Below are positions 16,488 to 24,605 of a stretch of 60,919 nt of DNA, in pieces. The first letter of the stretch is position 1. Each line of letters begins with the position of its first letter. Made by a program: the position numbers and the translations under genes. The notes under the pieces are model-generated. The model had not been told where the DNA came from. It was given only the letters and a program-made list of their open reading frames with translations, and did not search any database. Origin of the DNA: Candidatus Nitrospira nitrificans (lineage in GTDB: Bacteria; Nitrospirota; Nitrospiria; Nitrospirales; Nitrospiraceae); the NCBI RefSeq assembly GCF_001458775.1, contig NZ_CZPZ01000032.1:169510-230428 (forward strand), given 5' to 3'.

Positions 16488-17039
16488 ATGAACAATATGA
16501 ATGAGACAACCGGCCATGAGCATATGCGGGCCGAGATGGACAAGCTTATCGCGGCCTTGGAGTTGCCGGAGCTGAACAAGGAGTTTATGCGGGCGCGGTG
16601 GTTGGAATTGGTCATTTGGATGGATGGGAAGGCGAAGGAGTCCGTGTGGTGGTATCGGAGGCTACGCCTGGCGACGATCATCGGCGGCGTGATCGTGCCG
16701 GCGCTGGTCAGCCTGAACGTCGGCGATGACGTTACATCTCTCATCAAAACGCTCACCTTCATCGTCAGTCTTGTCGTGGCATTGAGTGCCGCTGTCGAGG
16801 AGTTCTTTCGCTACGGGGAGCGATGGCGACACTACCGTCGGATGACTGAATCACTCAAGAGCGAAGGCTGGCATTTTCTACAGTTGAGCGGAGTCTACGC
16901 CAACCACACCCATATCCAGGCCTATCCGACCTTCGCGACTCGAGTCGAGGAACTCAGCGGTGAAGAGGTTGAATCTTACATCACCCACGTGTTCAGAGAA
17001 AAAAAGGTTGGAGATGAGAAGGCGCCCTCTGTGTCGTGA
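16488..17039 (+). CDS. DUF4231 (SLATT-like) two-helix membrane protein
   Basis: 183 residues from an ATG preceded by GGAGGAG. A soluble N-terminal helix region contains MRARWLELVIWMDGKAKESVWWYRRLRLAT (split over about 35-65). Two adjacent membrane helices follow (TIIGGVIVPALVSLNVG and LIKTLTFIVSLVVALSAAVEEF), then a helical tail with WRHYRRMTESLKSEGWHF. This is the DUF4231 pattern, related to the SLATT pore-forming effector families of predicted conflict systems. Here it stands alone beside a MazEF pair; a defence role is inference only. Confidence 0.75.
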   Translation: MNNMNETTGHEHMRAEMDKLIAALELPELNKEFMRARWLELVIWMDGKAKESVWWYRRLRLATIIGGVIVPALVSLNVGDDVTSLIKTLTFIVSLVVALSAAVEEFFRYGERWRHYRRMTESLKSEGWHFLQLSGVYANHTHIQAYPTFATRVEELSGEEVESYITHVFREKKVGDEKAPSVS

Positions 17040-17146
17040 AGTACGGCTGAGCGGGGTCCTGTGAGCTTGATGATATCCAGCAGGGTATGTGCACGGCTGG
17101 TGCGAAGCGGTGAGCGCCCCGCACCAGGTCGATAAGAATTAAAGAA

Positions 17147-17689
17147 TTACTTCGACGAGGCTTGCGCGATGTCCAGCACTTTGACGTCGAAGTGGAGTGT
17201 CTTGCCGGCGAGCGGGTGGTTGAAATCGAGCACCACTGTCTCGTTCTTCACTTCTGAAATCCGCGGAAAGACTTTTTGTCCATTGGCGGTTTTTCCTTCG
17301 AGTTGTGTCCCCACCTTCAGAGAGTCAGGCGGGAGCAGTTTCTTGTCCACCTCCTGAAACGCTTGAGGGTCGACCGTGCCGTAGGCTTCGGGCGGCGTGA
17401 GGGTGACGTTCTTTTTCTCTCCTGTCGCCATGCCTTCGAGCGCCTTCTCCAGTCCAGGAACCACCTCGTGCCGGCCTTGCGTGAATTTCAACGGCTCTCC
17501 GCCCACGTTGGAATCCACGACCGATTGATCGTCCAGCTTCAGTGTGTATTGTAGTGTGACTTGTTTTCCGTGCGAGACTGTCATGGCCGATGCTCCTTTC
17601 TTGGTATCTCCTGCTGAGACACAAGCCGCAGACAGGAACAGAATGACGCTCCAACCGCAGAATGAAGAAAATAGGAATGCGCGTCTCAT
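17147..17689 (-). CDS. Exported FKBP-type peptidyl-prolyl isomerase (SlyD-like)
   Basis: A 180-residue protein with a signal peptide (hydrophobic 4-26, CVSAGD; possibly a lipoprotein at AAC) followed by an FKBP domain of the SlyD arrangement: VTLQYTLKLDDQSVVDSNVGGEPLKFTQG, VVPGLEKALEGMATGEKK, TPPEAYG, then the insert-in-flap region and VLDFNHPLAGKTLHFDV. It catalyses proline isomerisation and chaperones exported proteins. Monocistronic as far as can be seen. Confidence 0.9.
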   Translation of the reverse strand: MRRAFLFSSFCGWSVILFLSAACVSAGDTKKGASAMTVSHGKQVTLQYTLKLDDQSVVDSNVGGEPLKFTQGRHEVVPGLEKALEGMATGEKKNVTLTPPEAYGTVDPQAFQEVDKKLLPPDSLKVGTQLEGKTANGQKVFPRISEVKNETVVLDFNHPLAGKTLHFDVKVLDIAQASSK

Positions 17690-18048
17690 AGGAACCTCCC
17701 TGTGAGAAGTGGGTTGTGTGTAGACCGGAATGGGTCACGGGACGAATGCGAGAGGCGGGCGACCGATTCCAGCCGTAGTTGTGTGGATATGTTTTACGCT
17801 ACCACATGAGCGCACGTGATACTACCCGCAATGTATCGTCCGTTCTAAACGTGAAACAGCGCGAAGAGACGGCGCGTCAAGACGATCGGTGACCAATCCG
17901 CTGTTGTGGGGCCGAGGACGGATTCTGAAATCCATGAAGAAGGTGGTAGGGAGGGCTGATCGGGGTACAATGCGAACGAAGAGGTGTCGAGGGGGCCGTC
18001 CCCTTGGCAAGGGAGATGCGAAAAATTGTCACAGATGTAGGAGGGGGT
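17690..18048. other. Intergenic stretch with no gene seen
   Basis: This stretch separates the divergent FKBP and DUF2934 genes and presumably holds both promoters. Open frames here are short, overlap one another and lack ribosome-binding sites. Confidence 0.4.
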
Positions 18049-18348
18049 ATGGCGCGTCGGGTGAGCGGTGAAAACAGGGCAGCAAAAACTAATGGGCGCA
18101 GCGCATCGGCGGTCAAGGCCGGTGGGACACTTGGCTCCGGCCGAGTTGGTCGGCCGGAAGCGTCTTCAGCCGGATTTCCCAACGGCAGGTCGAAGGATCA
18201 GGCGGAGGAAGGGGAGCCTATGCATCAACGAATCGCCGAACTCGCCCATGCCCTGTATGAGCGAAGCGGGTTCCAGCAGGGGAAAGATGTGGAGCATTGG
18301 CTGGAAGCAGAACGGCAGGTGAAGGCGGCGCGTGGCCTTGCCGCGTAA
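18049..18348 (+). CDS. Small DUF2934 protein
   Basis: A 99-residue protein. The start follows AGGAGGGGG, a near-ideal ribosome-binding site. The first half is a basic, Ala/Gly/Ser-rich linker (MARRVSGENRAAKTNGRSA). The C-terminal 42 residues, IAELAHALYERSGFQQGKDVEHWLEAER, match the DUF2934 motif. The function of the family is unknown; such genes are abundant in Nitrospira and other soil bacteria. A shorter ATG start at 18220 would give the domain alone. Confidence 0.75.
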   Translation: MARRVSGENRAAKTNGRSASAVKAGGTLGSGRVGRPEASSAGFPNGRSKDQAEEGEPMHQRIAELAHALYERSGFQQGKDVEHWLEAERQVKAARGLAA

Positions 18349-18501
18349 CGCATAATAAGGAATCCGGCCTCCTTCCCTCATTGCGTCTGGGCCGTCGATA
18401 ATCCGGTGTCAGCGCGAGATGCCTCCTGTTGAGTGGACTACATGTCATGGCTCGCGGGGTGTCCTCGCTGACGCCGGACCATCGACTCCTTGTGAAATGG
18501 C

Positions 18502-19101
18502 CTATTCTTTCCGCGTGTAGACGATCTCCAGGAACTTCATTTCCTTTTCCTTGCCGTGGGCACCGTACATCTCGAATGTCTGACTGTTGTCGTCAATGAT
18601 TTTCCACAGGGCGCGATGACGCATCTGTCCTCCGCCAGGCTCCGGGTGCGACCCTCGCAACGTGATGGTCTTGCCGTCCGGGCTCGCCGTGCCGTCCATG
18701 AAGAAGATGCCGGTGCCCATCGTATCGATCCAGACCGTGACATATTTCTTTGTCAGGTTGTCATACCCGTCGATGCCGACTCCCGAATAGGGCTGCCCCA
18801 TCATCTGACCGTTGTATTCCTGATAGAGAAATCGTCCGTCGAGCAGCGTCTTCATCTCAGCGGTGCCGGTGGATTCGGTCGGTGGCTTGCCCGGCTCCAT
18901 CCATTCCTTGGTCTGGGTCGTCCAGCTGCCGGCCAATGTCGCGAACAGCTTGTGCGGCTCACCCGGTGTCGCCAGCTTCTTCCAGACGTCCATCATCTCT
19001 TGGGGGTCCATCGGTTTCTCATGCTTCTTCTCTTTCGCGAAGCCAGGCGAGACGGTGAGCACGACGCATAACGTGGTGATTGCTAGAGCTATGAAACGCA
19101 T
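18502..19101 (-). CDS. Exported DUF1579 protein, copy A
   Basis: A 199-residue protein with a signal peptide (MRFIALAITTLCVVLTVSPGFA) and a DUF1579 domain (about 50-199): FATLAGSWTTQTKEWMEPGK, LLDGRFLYQEYNGQMMGQP, WIDTMGTGIFFMDGTASPDGKT and the C-terminal FEMYGAHGKEKEMKFLEIVYTRK. The family has a lipocalin-like beta fold of unknown role. A second copy of equal length lies at 30058-30657 and a broken third at 26105-26472. Downstream of two VOC genes and an SRPBCC gene on the same strand. Confidence 0.85.
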   Translation of the reverse strand: MRFIALAITTLCVVLTVSPGFAKEKKHEKPMDPQEMMDVWKKLATPGEPHKLFATLAGSWTTQTKEWMEPGKPPTESTGTAEMKTLLDGRFLYQEYNGQMMGQPYSGVGIDGYDNLTKKYVTVWIDTMGTGIFFMDGTASPDGKTITLRGSHPEPGGGQMRHRALWKIIDDNSQTFEMYGAHGKEKEMKFLEIVYTRKE

Positions 19102-19158
19102 GGCGGCCTCCTTATAGCTAGGCTATCAAGTCTCGACTGTAGGCTTGTATGCTCCTTG

Positions 19159-19614
19159 TCAGCAGCCCTTCTGTTGCTTCATCCATACTTCGGCGCGCTT
19201 CTTGATTTCTTCGTGAGGCACATCTTCGATATGTGTGTGAATCCACCAATGATTGCCGGAGAAGTCTTTGACGCCGGCGCTGCGGTCTCCATAGAACTGA
19301 TCGCTCGGTTCTCTGACCGAGGTCGCTCCGGCGCGCAGCGCGCGTCGGTACCAGCCATCTGCGTCGTCCACATACAGCGCGACCGTCGCAGGCATCGGCT
19401 TCCATTGGTCGGTGGCTTCACCGATCATCACCATGGAATCGCCGACTTTCATCTCCGCGTGCAGTACCGTCCCGTTCGGACCATCGAGGCGGTACGTTTC
19501 TTTGGCATTGAACGCTTGTTTCAAAAAGTCGATCAACTTCCCCGCTTCTTGAACAATGAGGACCGGCGTCACGGTACGATAGCCATCGGGGATGGGGTTG
19601 ACTTTGGTCGCCAT
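19159..19614 (-). CDS. VOC (PhnB-like) family protein
   Basis: 151 residues. The opening IPDGYRTVTPVLIVQEAGKLIDFLKQAF and the later VLHAEMKVGDSMVMIGEA, VALYVDDADGWYRRALRAGATS and KDFSGNHWWIHTHIEDV are typical of the PhnB-like glyoxalase/bleomycin-resistance (VOC) group. VOC proteins bind a metal or a ligand between paired beta-alpha modules; the substrate here is unknown. One of seven intact VOC genes in the window, and one of four close relatives that share the IPxGYxxxTP opening (19159, 26523, 44514 and the fragment at 43723). Confidence 0.85.
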   Translation of the reverse strand: MATKVNPIPDGYRTVTPVLIVQEAGKLIDFLKQAFNAKETYRLDGPNGTVLHAEMKVGDSMVMIGEATDQWKPMPATVALYVDDADGWYRRALRAGATSVREPSDQFYGDRSAGVKDFSGNHWWIHTHIEDVPHEEIKKRAEVWMKQQKGC

Positions 19615-19645
19615 GGGTCTCTCCTTTCGTTCAACTCATGCCGGC

Positions 19646-20032
19646 TCACCTGCCCGTGCGATGACAGATTTCCAGGCGATTGCCGCTGGGATCCTCGAAA
19701 AAGACGGCATAGTAATTCACATCGTCGTACGACATGGGACCTTCAATGTTCCGTGCGCCCGCTTGTCTGAGAATCGCCGCCAGCCGATCGACTTGTTCTT
19801 TGCTGTCCACCCAAAACGCGACGCGACACTCATTGGCCATATGCGTCGGTGACTCGGTCACCCCGAAAAATTCCGTCGCGCCATCGGTCTTATCGGCCTG
19901 ATACGTCAACCAGTCTGGAAAGGGGGCATAGCGCGTAAAACCGAGCGCGGGCAAGAGCACTTCATAAAATGGTCGTGCTTCGGTGAGGCTCCGCACCCGG
20001 AGATCGATGTGATCATATAGACGCGCCATCAC
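19646..20032 (-). CDS. VOC (glyoxalase-fold) family protein
   Basis: 128 residues: LYDHIDLRVRSLTEARPFYEVLLPALGF at the start, AFWVDSKEQVDRLAAILRQAGARN in the middle and YYAVFFEDPSGNRLEICHR at the end. These give the two VOC modules with the candidate metal ligands His8 and Glu in LEICH. A ribosome-binding site (GGAGGTGA) precedes the start. Possibly transcribed with the VOC gene at 19159. Confidence 0.87.
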   Translation of the reverse strand: MMARLYDHIDLRVRSLTEARPFYEVLLPALGFTRYAPFPDWLTYQADKTDGATEFFGVTESPTHMANECRVAFWVDSKEQVDRLAAILRQAGARNIEGPMSYDDVNYYAVFFEDPSGNRLEICHRTGR

Positions 20033-20322
20033 TCACCTCCGAGTACGTGGTTTTGATCGTAGGATTCAGTTCGATGGTCACGGCGGCACTGGTGGCGACA
20101 GTGCCGCTCTGAAAAACTTCATGCACCGCACCGCTGCGCCCTCTCCAGTCAAACAACGGCCAGCCATCGATACAACTCTCGAAACCTCTAGCCTATGAGG
20201 AGTTGTCCACGATCGCGCCGGGCGACGGCGGACCTGTTCAACCATCTGCCACGGCGTGTAGTCGCAGCTCGCCCTCCAGAAGAATCACTCGGCAAGCGAG
20301 CTTTGTCGATGACTCCTTCGAG

Positions 20323-20772
20323 CTAATCCTTGATGTCCGGTTCGACGAGTCGCGCCAAGTTCCGTAGCGATTCCTGCCAACCCAGATAGCATGCTTCGAG
20401 CGGTATCACCTTCGGAATCCCTTCTTGCTCAACGCTGAGATCCGTGCCGACCGACACTTCCTTGAGCGTGACCGTAACCCGCATTTCTCCCGGCAGATTC
20501 GGATCGTCGAACTTGTCCGTGTAGCGAAGACGCGCATGGGGCGCGAGTTCGAGATACTCGCCGCCGAAGGAGTGACCCTTGCCGGTGGTGAAGTTGGTGA
20601 ACGACATCTTGAATTTGCCTCCGACCCGCGCATCCATCTGATGCATCTTGCCCGTGAAGCCGTTGGGTGGCAGCCACTTGGTCATGGCATCGGCATCGAG
20701 GAATGCCCGATAGACCTTTTCCGGCTTGGCGGCCAAGACCCGATGCAGGCGGACAGTATTGTTTGTGGACAT
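20323..20772 (-). CDS. SRPBCC/AHSA1-domain protein
   Basis: 149 residues of the START-like AHSA1 type: VRLHRVLAAKPEKVYRAFLDADAMTKWLPPNGF at 7-39, then GGKFKMSFTNFTTGKGHSFGGEYLEL, LPGEMRVTVTLKEV and the C-terminal LGWQESLRNLARLVE. These proteins form a hydrophobic cavity for small ligands; the role is unknown. Such genes commonly travel with VOC, DoxX and YCII genes, as here. The 290 bases between it and the VOC gene at 20032 hold no recognisable gene. Confidence 0.88.
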   Translation of the reverse strand: MSTNNTVRLHRVLAAKPEKVYRAFLDADAMTKWLPPNGFTGKMHQMDARVGGKFKMSFTNFTTGKGHSFGGEYLELAPHARLRYTDKFDDPNLPGEMRVTVTLKEVSVGTDLSVEQEGIPKVIPLEACYLGWQESLRNLARLVEPDIKD

Positions 20773-21177
20773 CGGCGCTTCTCCTTTTCGTCCAGAGATT
20801 GACGATGAAAACTGTTCTTACTCAATTGTCGAACGAGAGACCGGAAGATCGACATCCCCTAACCGGCGGTCATTCAATGTTTGAGGCAATGTATCAGGCG
20901 AGTTGCAAAGCTACGAGAAGGAACAGTCATGGGCAAGCCGAAACGGCTCGTCGGGATCGGAGTCAATGGGTATCTGTTTGATTTTCATGTCGCCCACTCC
21001 TCATATCTGGACGCGCCGGGGGGATCGTACCAAGGTTGGGCACCTTGCTCTCGGGGGTTCCCTAGCCTGCTGCTTTTATCAATGTCCGATCGAATCCAGA
21101 GGTTTCACCAGTGTCATCACCGGTTTGCCGAATGGGACAATCCACGAGAAAGAATACATCCGGGAAGGAGTCACAAT
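20773..21177. other. Intergenic stretch with no gene seen
   Basis: The frame of the basic protein at 21178 is open back to 20881 and contains another ATG at 20929, but that upstream part has irregular composition and no family resemblance. The downstream start has the better ribosome-binding site. Confidence 0.35.
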
Positions 21178-21387
21178 ATGCCCAATAACAAACAACGTAA
21201 GAAGAAAGGCGGACGGAACAAATCCAAGAAGCTGAAGGCCATGCGGCTCTCCATCGAAGAGCGTCGGGCCAATCGACGCCGTCCTTCGCGACGAGGCCCG
21301 TTCAGAAAAGGTCTCTCGGACCAGCCGGACATTCAAGAATTCAAGCCTGGCGCCTCCAACGACCGATACAGCCGCCAGGCCGAGTGA
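21178..21387 (+). CDS. Small, very basic protein of unknown function
   Basis: 69 residues from an ATG preceded by GGAAGGAG. The N-terminal 45 residues are dominated by Lys and Arg (MPNNKQRKKKGGRNKSKK, then IEERRANRRRPSRRG), suggesting nucleic-acid or polyphosphate binding. It has no hydrophobic segment and no Cys pair. I do not recognise a family. Confidence 0.5.
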   Translation: MPNNKQRKKKGGRNKSKKLKAMRLSIEERRANRRRPSRRGPFRKGLSDQPDIQEFKPGASNDRYSRQAE

Positions 21388-21461
21388 GCTCACGTGGCGC
21401 ACAAGCTAGGTGGAGGATCAAATCTTCTACTTTTGGATGGTGCTAAAACCTACAACACGAT

Positions 21462-21740
21462 ATGCACATTGCTAGAATGATATGGCTCATCTGCTTAGTC
21501 GTCCTCTTTGGATTCCGGCCATCGGTAGCCACTCCTGTCGAATCCTCCATGGTGGTTGATCCCTTACCGCCACAGCCGATTCCACCCGCTCCTTTACCAA
21601 AACCGGAGCCGATTCCACCGTCGCCGGTCCCTGCTCCGAGGCCGGAGCCGTTGCCCCCTTCTCCGGTTCCGCCTCCCAAGGCCGAACCCATTCCTCCGGC
21701 TGAGCCACGACTGCCGCGGACGCCGTCGATTCCCAAATAG
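21462..21740 (+). CDS. Short exported proline-rich protein
   Basis: 92 residues: a signal peptide or anchor (MIWLICLVVLFGFRPSVA) followed by about 60 residues of a repeating Pro-Glu-Pro-[IL]-Pro-Pro pattern. Such runs usually span the periplasm or cell wall. No structured domain follows. The repeat may inflate the open frame, but the signal peptide makes a real gene likely. Confidence 0.5.
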   Translation: MHIARMIWLICLVVLFGFRPSVATPVESSMVVDPLPPQPIPPAPLPKPEPIPPSPVPAPRPEPLPPSPVPPPKAEPIPPAEPRLPRTPSIPK

Positions 21741-21858
21741 GATGCGAACACTATGTGCTCCCTTGAATCAAGAGCGCCGATATCGCGGAATCAGTCGGGA
21801 TCTCACGGTTCATCCAGACGTCGATGTTGGGCTACTGGAATGGAGGTGTAATATTGTC

Positions 21859-23127
21859 ATGTCACGCATCTCAGTACGCCGAAATCGACAACGTGTCACA
21901 CCAACCGCAGAGGGAAGGAGTTGGCATGTGGAACGGCAACGACACCATCAATGGAGGATGTTGGCAGCGGCCGGCGCAGGGGCCACATGTATGTACTTGT
22001 TCGATCCGCGAACGGGGGCACGCCGCCGAGCGCTGATTCGAGCTCGGCTTGCGCGATCGGCGCGACGGATACAGGATGGAATGGCGACGACGTGGGGTGA
22101 TGCGCGCAACCGTGGGCAAGGGCTCCTTGCCGAGGTCAAAGCGTTGTTCGACCGCCGATTGGTCGACGATACTATTCTTGTCGAACGGGTGCGAGCCAAA
22201 CTAGGAGGTCTGGTTCGATATCCTCGATATATCGAGGTTGAGGCTGAACAGGGCCGAGTCGTGCTGCGAGGCCGGATTCTTTCGGGCGAGGTGGACCGCT
22301 TGCTCGATGGTGTCGGCCGTGTCAACGGCGTAAAGGACGTTGAAAACCGTCTGGAACTGCATGAGAAGCTCCGTGACGTTCCAGGATTACAAGGCGATCA
22401 CGGTCATGTTCTAGGCGGTGATCGCTTTGAACTCCGGCAAGAAAACTGGTCACCGACTGCGCGGACGTCAGTCGGATTGGCCGGCACCGCGCTGGCTGTC
22501 CACGGAATCATGCGGCGGGATATATCCGGCATGGTACTCGCAGGACTTGGCTCGGGTGCCGTCCTCCGCGCCTTCGTCAACCGACCATGGAAACAGATCA
22601 CCGGACTGTGGGCCGGGCATCGAGCTGTCGATGTGAATAAGACTATTCGTTTCGCGGCTCCGATCGAGAACGTGTTTGCATTCTGGGCACGGTATGCGGA
22701 GTTTCCACAATACACGACGCATGTGCGGGAAGTGCTCGAACAGGGGGAAAGGCGTTCGCGCTGGCGAGTCATCGGACCGGCGGGGATCGAGACGGTCTGG
22801 AACGCCGTGATCACAACCTATGTTCCCAATCGGGAAATTGCCTGGCGGACGGAGCCTGACTCACTCGTGCAACATGCCGGAGTCTTGAAATTTCATGACA
22901 ACGAAGACGGCACCACGACCATGCACCTGAGGATCACCTACAATCCTGTCGCCGGCATCATCGGCCATGGCATCGCGCGCTTGATTGGAGGCGATTTCAA
23001 AACGTTGCTGGAAGAAGATTTGCTGCGTATCAAGACGGTGCTCGATGACGGGGTGATTCCACGCGATGTGCAACAGCGCGCCTCTCAGCCCAAAACAGAG
23101 CAATTCGAGCGCTATACCACGGATTAA
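21859..23127 (+). CDS. Membrane protein with BON and SRPBCC (polyketide cyclase-like) domains
   Basis: 422 residues. Near the N-terminus is MLAAAGAGATCMYLFDPRTGARRRALIR, a membrane segment and basic stop common to this family. A BON domain follows (about 95-165: VRAKLGGLVRYPRYIEVEAEQGRVVLRGRI then GVKDVENRL), a second hydrophobic region (about 200-230), then an SRPBCC domain (about 250-395) beginning VNKTIRFAAPIENVFAFWARYAEFPQY. BON domains bind phospholipid membranes; the SRPBCC part would bind a lipid-like ligand. GGAGGTG lies ten bases before the ATG. The frame is open far upstream as a shadow of the proline-rich gene. Confidence 0.85.
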   Translation: MSRISVRRNRQRVTPTAEGRSWHVERQRHHQWRMLAAAGAGATCMYLFDPRTGARRRALIRARLARSARRIQDGMATTWGDARNRGQGLLAEVKALFDRRLVDDTILVERVRAKLGGLVRYPRYIEVEAEQGRVVLRGRILSGEVDRLLDGVGRVNGVKDVENRLELHEKLRDVPGLQGDHGHVLGGDRFELRQENWSPTARTSVGLAGTALAVHGIMRRDISGMVLAGLGSGAVLRAFVNRPWKQITGLWAGHRAVDVNKTIRFAAPIENVFAFWARYAEFPQYTTHVREVLEQGERRSRWRVIGPAGIETVWNAVITTYVPNREIAWRTEPDSLVQHAGVLKFHDNEDGTTTMHLRITYNPVAGIIGHGIARLIGGDFKTLLEEDLLRIKTVLDDGVIPRDVQQRASQPKTEQFERYTTD

Positions 23128-23320
23128 TACGATATGGGCCTAGACCCGCTTCTTGAGCGTGCCGGCGAGGCGTTGGCGCCTGTCGGCTTCGGCAAGAGCC
23201 TGGTTCCCTGGAATTTTGGCTGTGGACGACGTGGCGAACACCATTCTTCTGCCGCCGGAGCGAAGGGCTTGGCACTCTGGATCATTGAATAACTTCGGAG
23301 GAGAAAAGGGAGAATTGCCT

Positions 23321-23979
23321 ATGTGCGGATATCGATGCCTCAGGCCCTCGGCGCGATTTCTCCTCGCGAGCCGGTCGGGGATGGTCGTTCTCGCGCTGCT
23401 GGTGATGGTAGGCGTGCCCACATGGAGCGTCGCGGCGCTCCAGCAAGGATCGGAGTCTGCGCTGGCCGTGGTCAAGGCGACGCTTTCCGACGTGTTTGCC
23501 ATACTGGACGATCCGAAGTTGCGAGAGTCGGAGAAACGGCGGCGCATTGAAGAGATTGTGGCGACCAGGTTCGACTATCGAGAAATGTCCAAACGAACGC
23601 TGGCCTCGCACTGGGCCCGTCTGACCGAGACGGAACGAACGGAGTTCGTCGACTCGTTTAAAATGTTTCTCTCGGACCGGTATGCGGTAAAAATTCGTGA
23701 CTATGCGGGGAACAGGTCGAATATCTCGGCGAGCGGTTGGAAGGTGACTATGCGGAAATTCGGACCAAACTGGTCTCCAGCAAGACCAATTATCCTCTCG
23801 ATTATCGTCTGATCAAAAAGGACGGAAGATGGTATGCCTATGATCTCGTGATTGATGGGGTGAGTCTGGTAAAAAATTACCGAAGCCAATTCGACCGGAT
23901 CATTCGAGCTGATTCCCACGAAGAACTGGTCCGGCGAATGAAAAATCGCAGCCTGGCCGAAGAACAGAAAGGAGAGTAA
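23321..23979 (+). pseudogene. MlaC-like phospholipid transport protein, broken by one frameshift
   Basis: The first part (signal peptide, then ALAVVKATLSDVFAILDD, RFDYREMSKRTLASHWARL, FVDSFKMFLSDRYAVKIRDYAG) and the second part (GDYAEIRTKLVSSKTNYPLDYRLIKKDGRWYAYDLVIDGVSLVKNYRSQF) are the two halves of one MlaC/Ttg2D protein. They lie in different frames. The break is at the G run at 23706-23710: one extra G would restore EQVEYLGERLEGDYAEIR. MlaC carries phospholipid between outer- and inner-membrane Mla components. It may be a true pseudogene, an assembly error in a homopolymer, or slippage. No mlaD, mlaE or mlaF is adjacent. Confidence 0.8.
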
Positions 23980-24068
23980 TGATGGCGATCGCCCTCCAAT
24001 CCGGTTCCCAGAAGGCCATCGATCGAGCCAAGAAATCGGCCCTGTTTTTGCGTCGAGAGTTTGCATGA
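23979..24068 (+). pseudogene. Short 29-codon frame after mlaC, possibly a truncated gene
   Basis: The ATG overlaps the mlaC stop (TAATG) and follows GGAGAG, so it looks like a genuinely coupled start. After 29 codons it ends in ATGA, overlapping the pyrophosphatase start. The peptide (MMAIALQSGSQKAIDRAKKS...) is not recognised. It may be the stump of a longer mlaC-operon gene cut where the pyrophosphatase-CHAD block begins. Confidence 0.4.
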
Positions 24069-24601
24069 CCACGCCATTTGAGAACATTCCGCCTCGGGAA
24101 CCCAAAACAGGACTGGTAAACGTCGTCATCGACACGCCCCGCGGGAGCCGTAACAAGTTCAAGTTCGACGAACAGCTGGGCTGTTTCAAGCTGTCGCGCA
24201 TACTGCCTGCCGGACACGTCTTTCCTTACGATTTCGGCTCGATACCCGGCACGCGCGGTGAAGACGGCGACGCGCTCGACGTGCTCGTGGTCATGGAGGA
24301 GCCGGCATTCCCGGGCTGCCTCATCACGGTGCGCCTGATAGGCGTCATTGTCGCATCCCAGACCGAGAAGGGGCGCACGATTTCCAACGACCGGCTCGTC
24401 GGTGTGCCGCAGACCATGGCCAACAAGCCTGCGATGCGGGAGCTTTCGGAGCTCGGAACAACCAGGCTCAAGCAGATTGAGCACTTTTTCATTTCCTATA
24501 ATGCTGCCCAGAACCGGCGATTCCAACCATCGCGCCGCCTCGGCGCCGCGCAAGCGGAGCGCATCCTGCGCCGGGCGATCGCCGCCGGCGCGCCAAGGTA
24601 G
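24065..24601 (+). CDS. Family I inorganic pyrophosphatase-like protein
   Basis: 178 residues. The signature DGDALDVLV (about 69-77) has the three metal-binding Asp of family I, and earlier NKFKFDEQLGCFKLSRILPAGHVFPYDFGSIPGT matches the family. It hydrolyses pyrophosphate to two phosphates. The later part is less conserved, and the sequence resembles the divergent pyrophosphatase-like group often next to CHAD genes. The ATG overlaps the preceding stop (ATGA) with a weak ribosome-binding site. Higher GC than its neighbours suggests transfer. Confidence 0.85.
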   Translation: MTTPFENIPPREPKTGLVNVVIDTPRGSRNKFKFDEQLGCFKLSRILPAGHVFPYDFGSIPGTRGEDGDALDVLVVMEEPAFPGCLITVRLIGVIVASQTEKGRTISNDRLVGVPQTMANKPAMRELSELGTTRLKQIEHFFISYNAAQNRRFQPSRRLGAAQAERILRRAIAAGAPR

Positions 24602-24605
24602 GGGC

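Noticed and set aside
17095-17140. Hairpin TGGTGCG...CGCACCA downstream of the FKBP gene as a terminator
   Set aside because: The stem is seven bases with a long loop and no T run follows, so I do not call a terminator.
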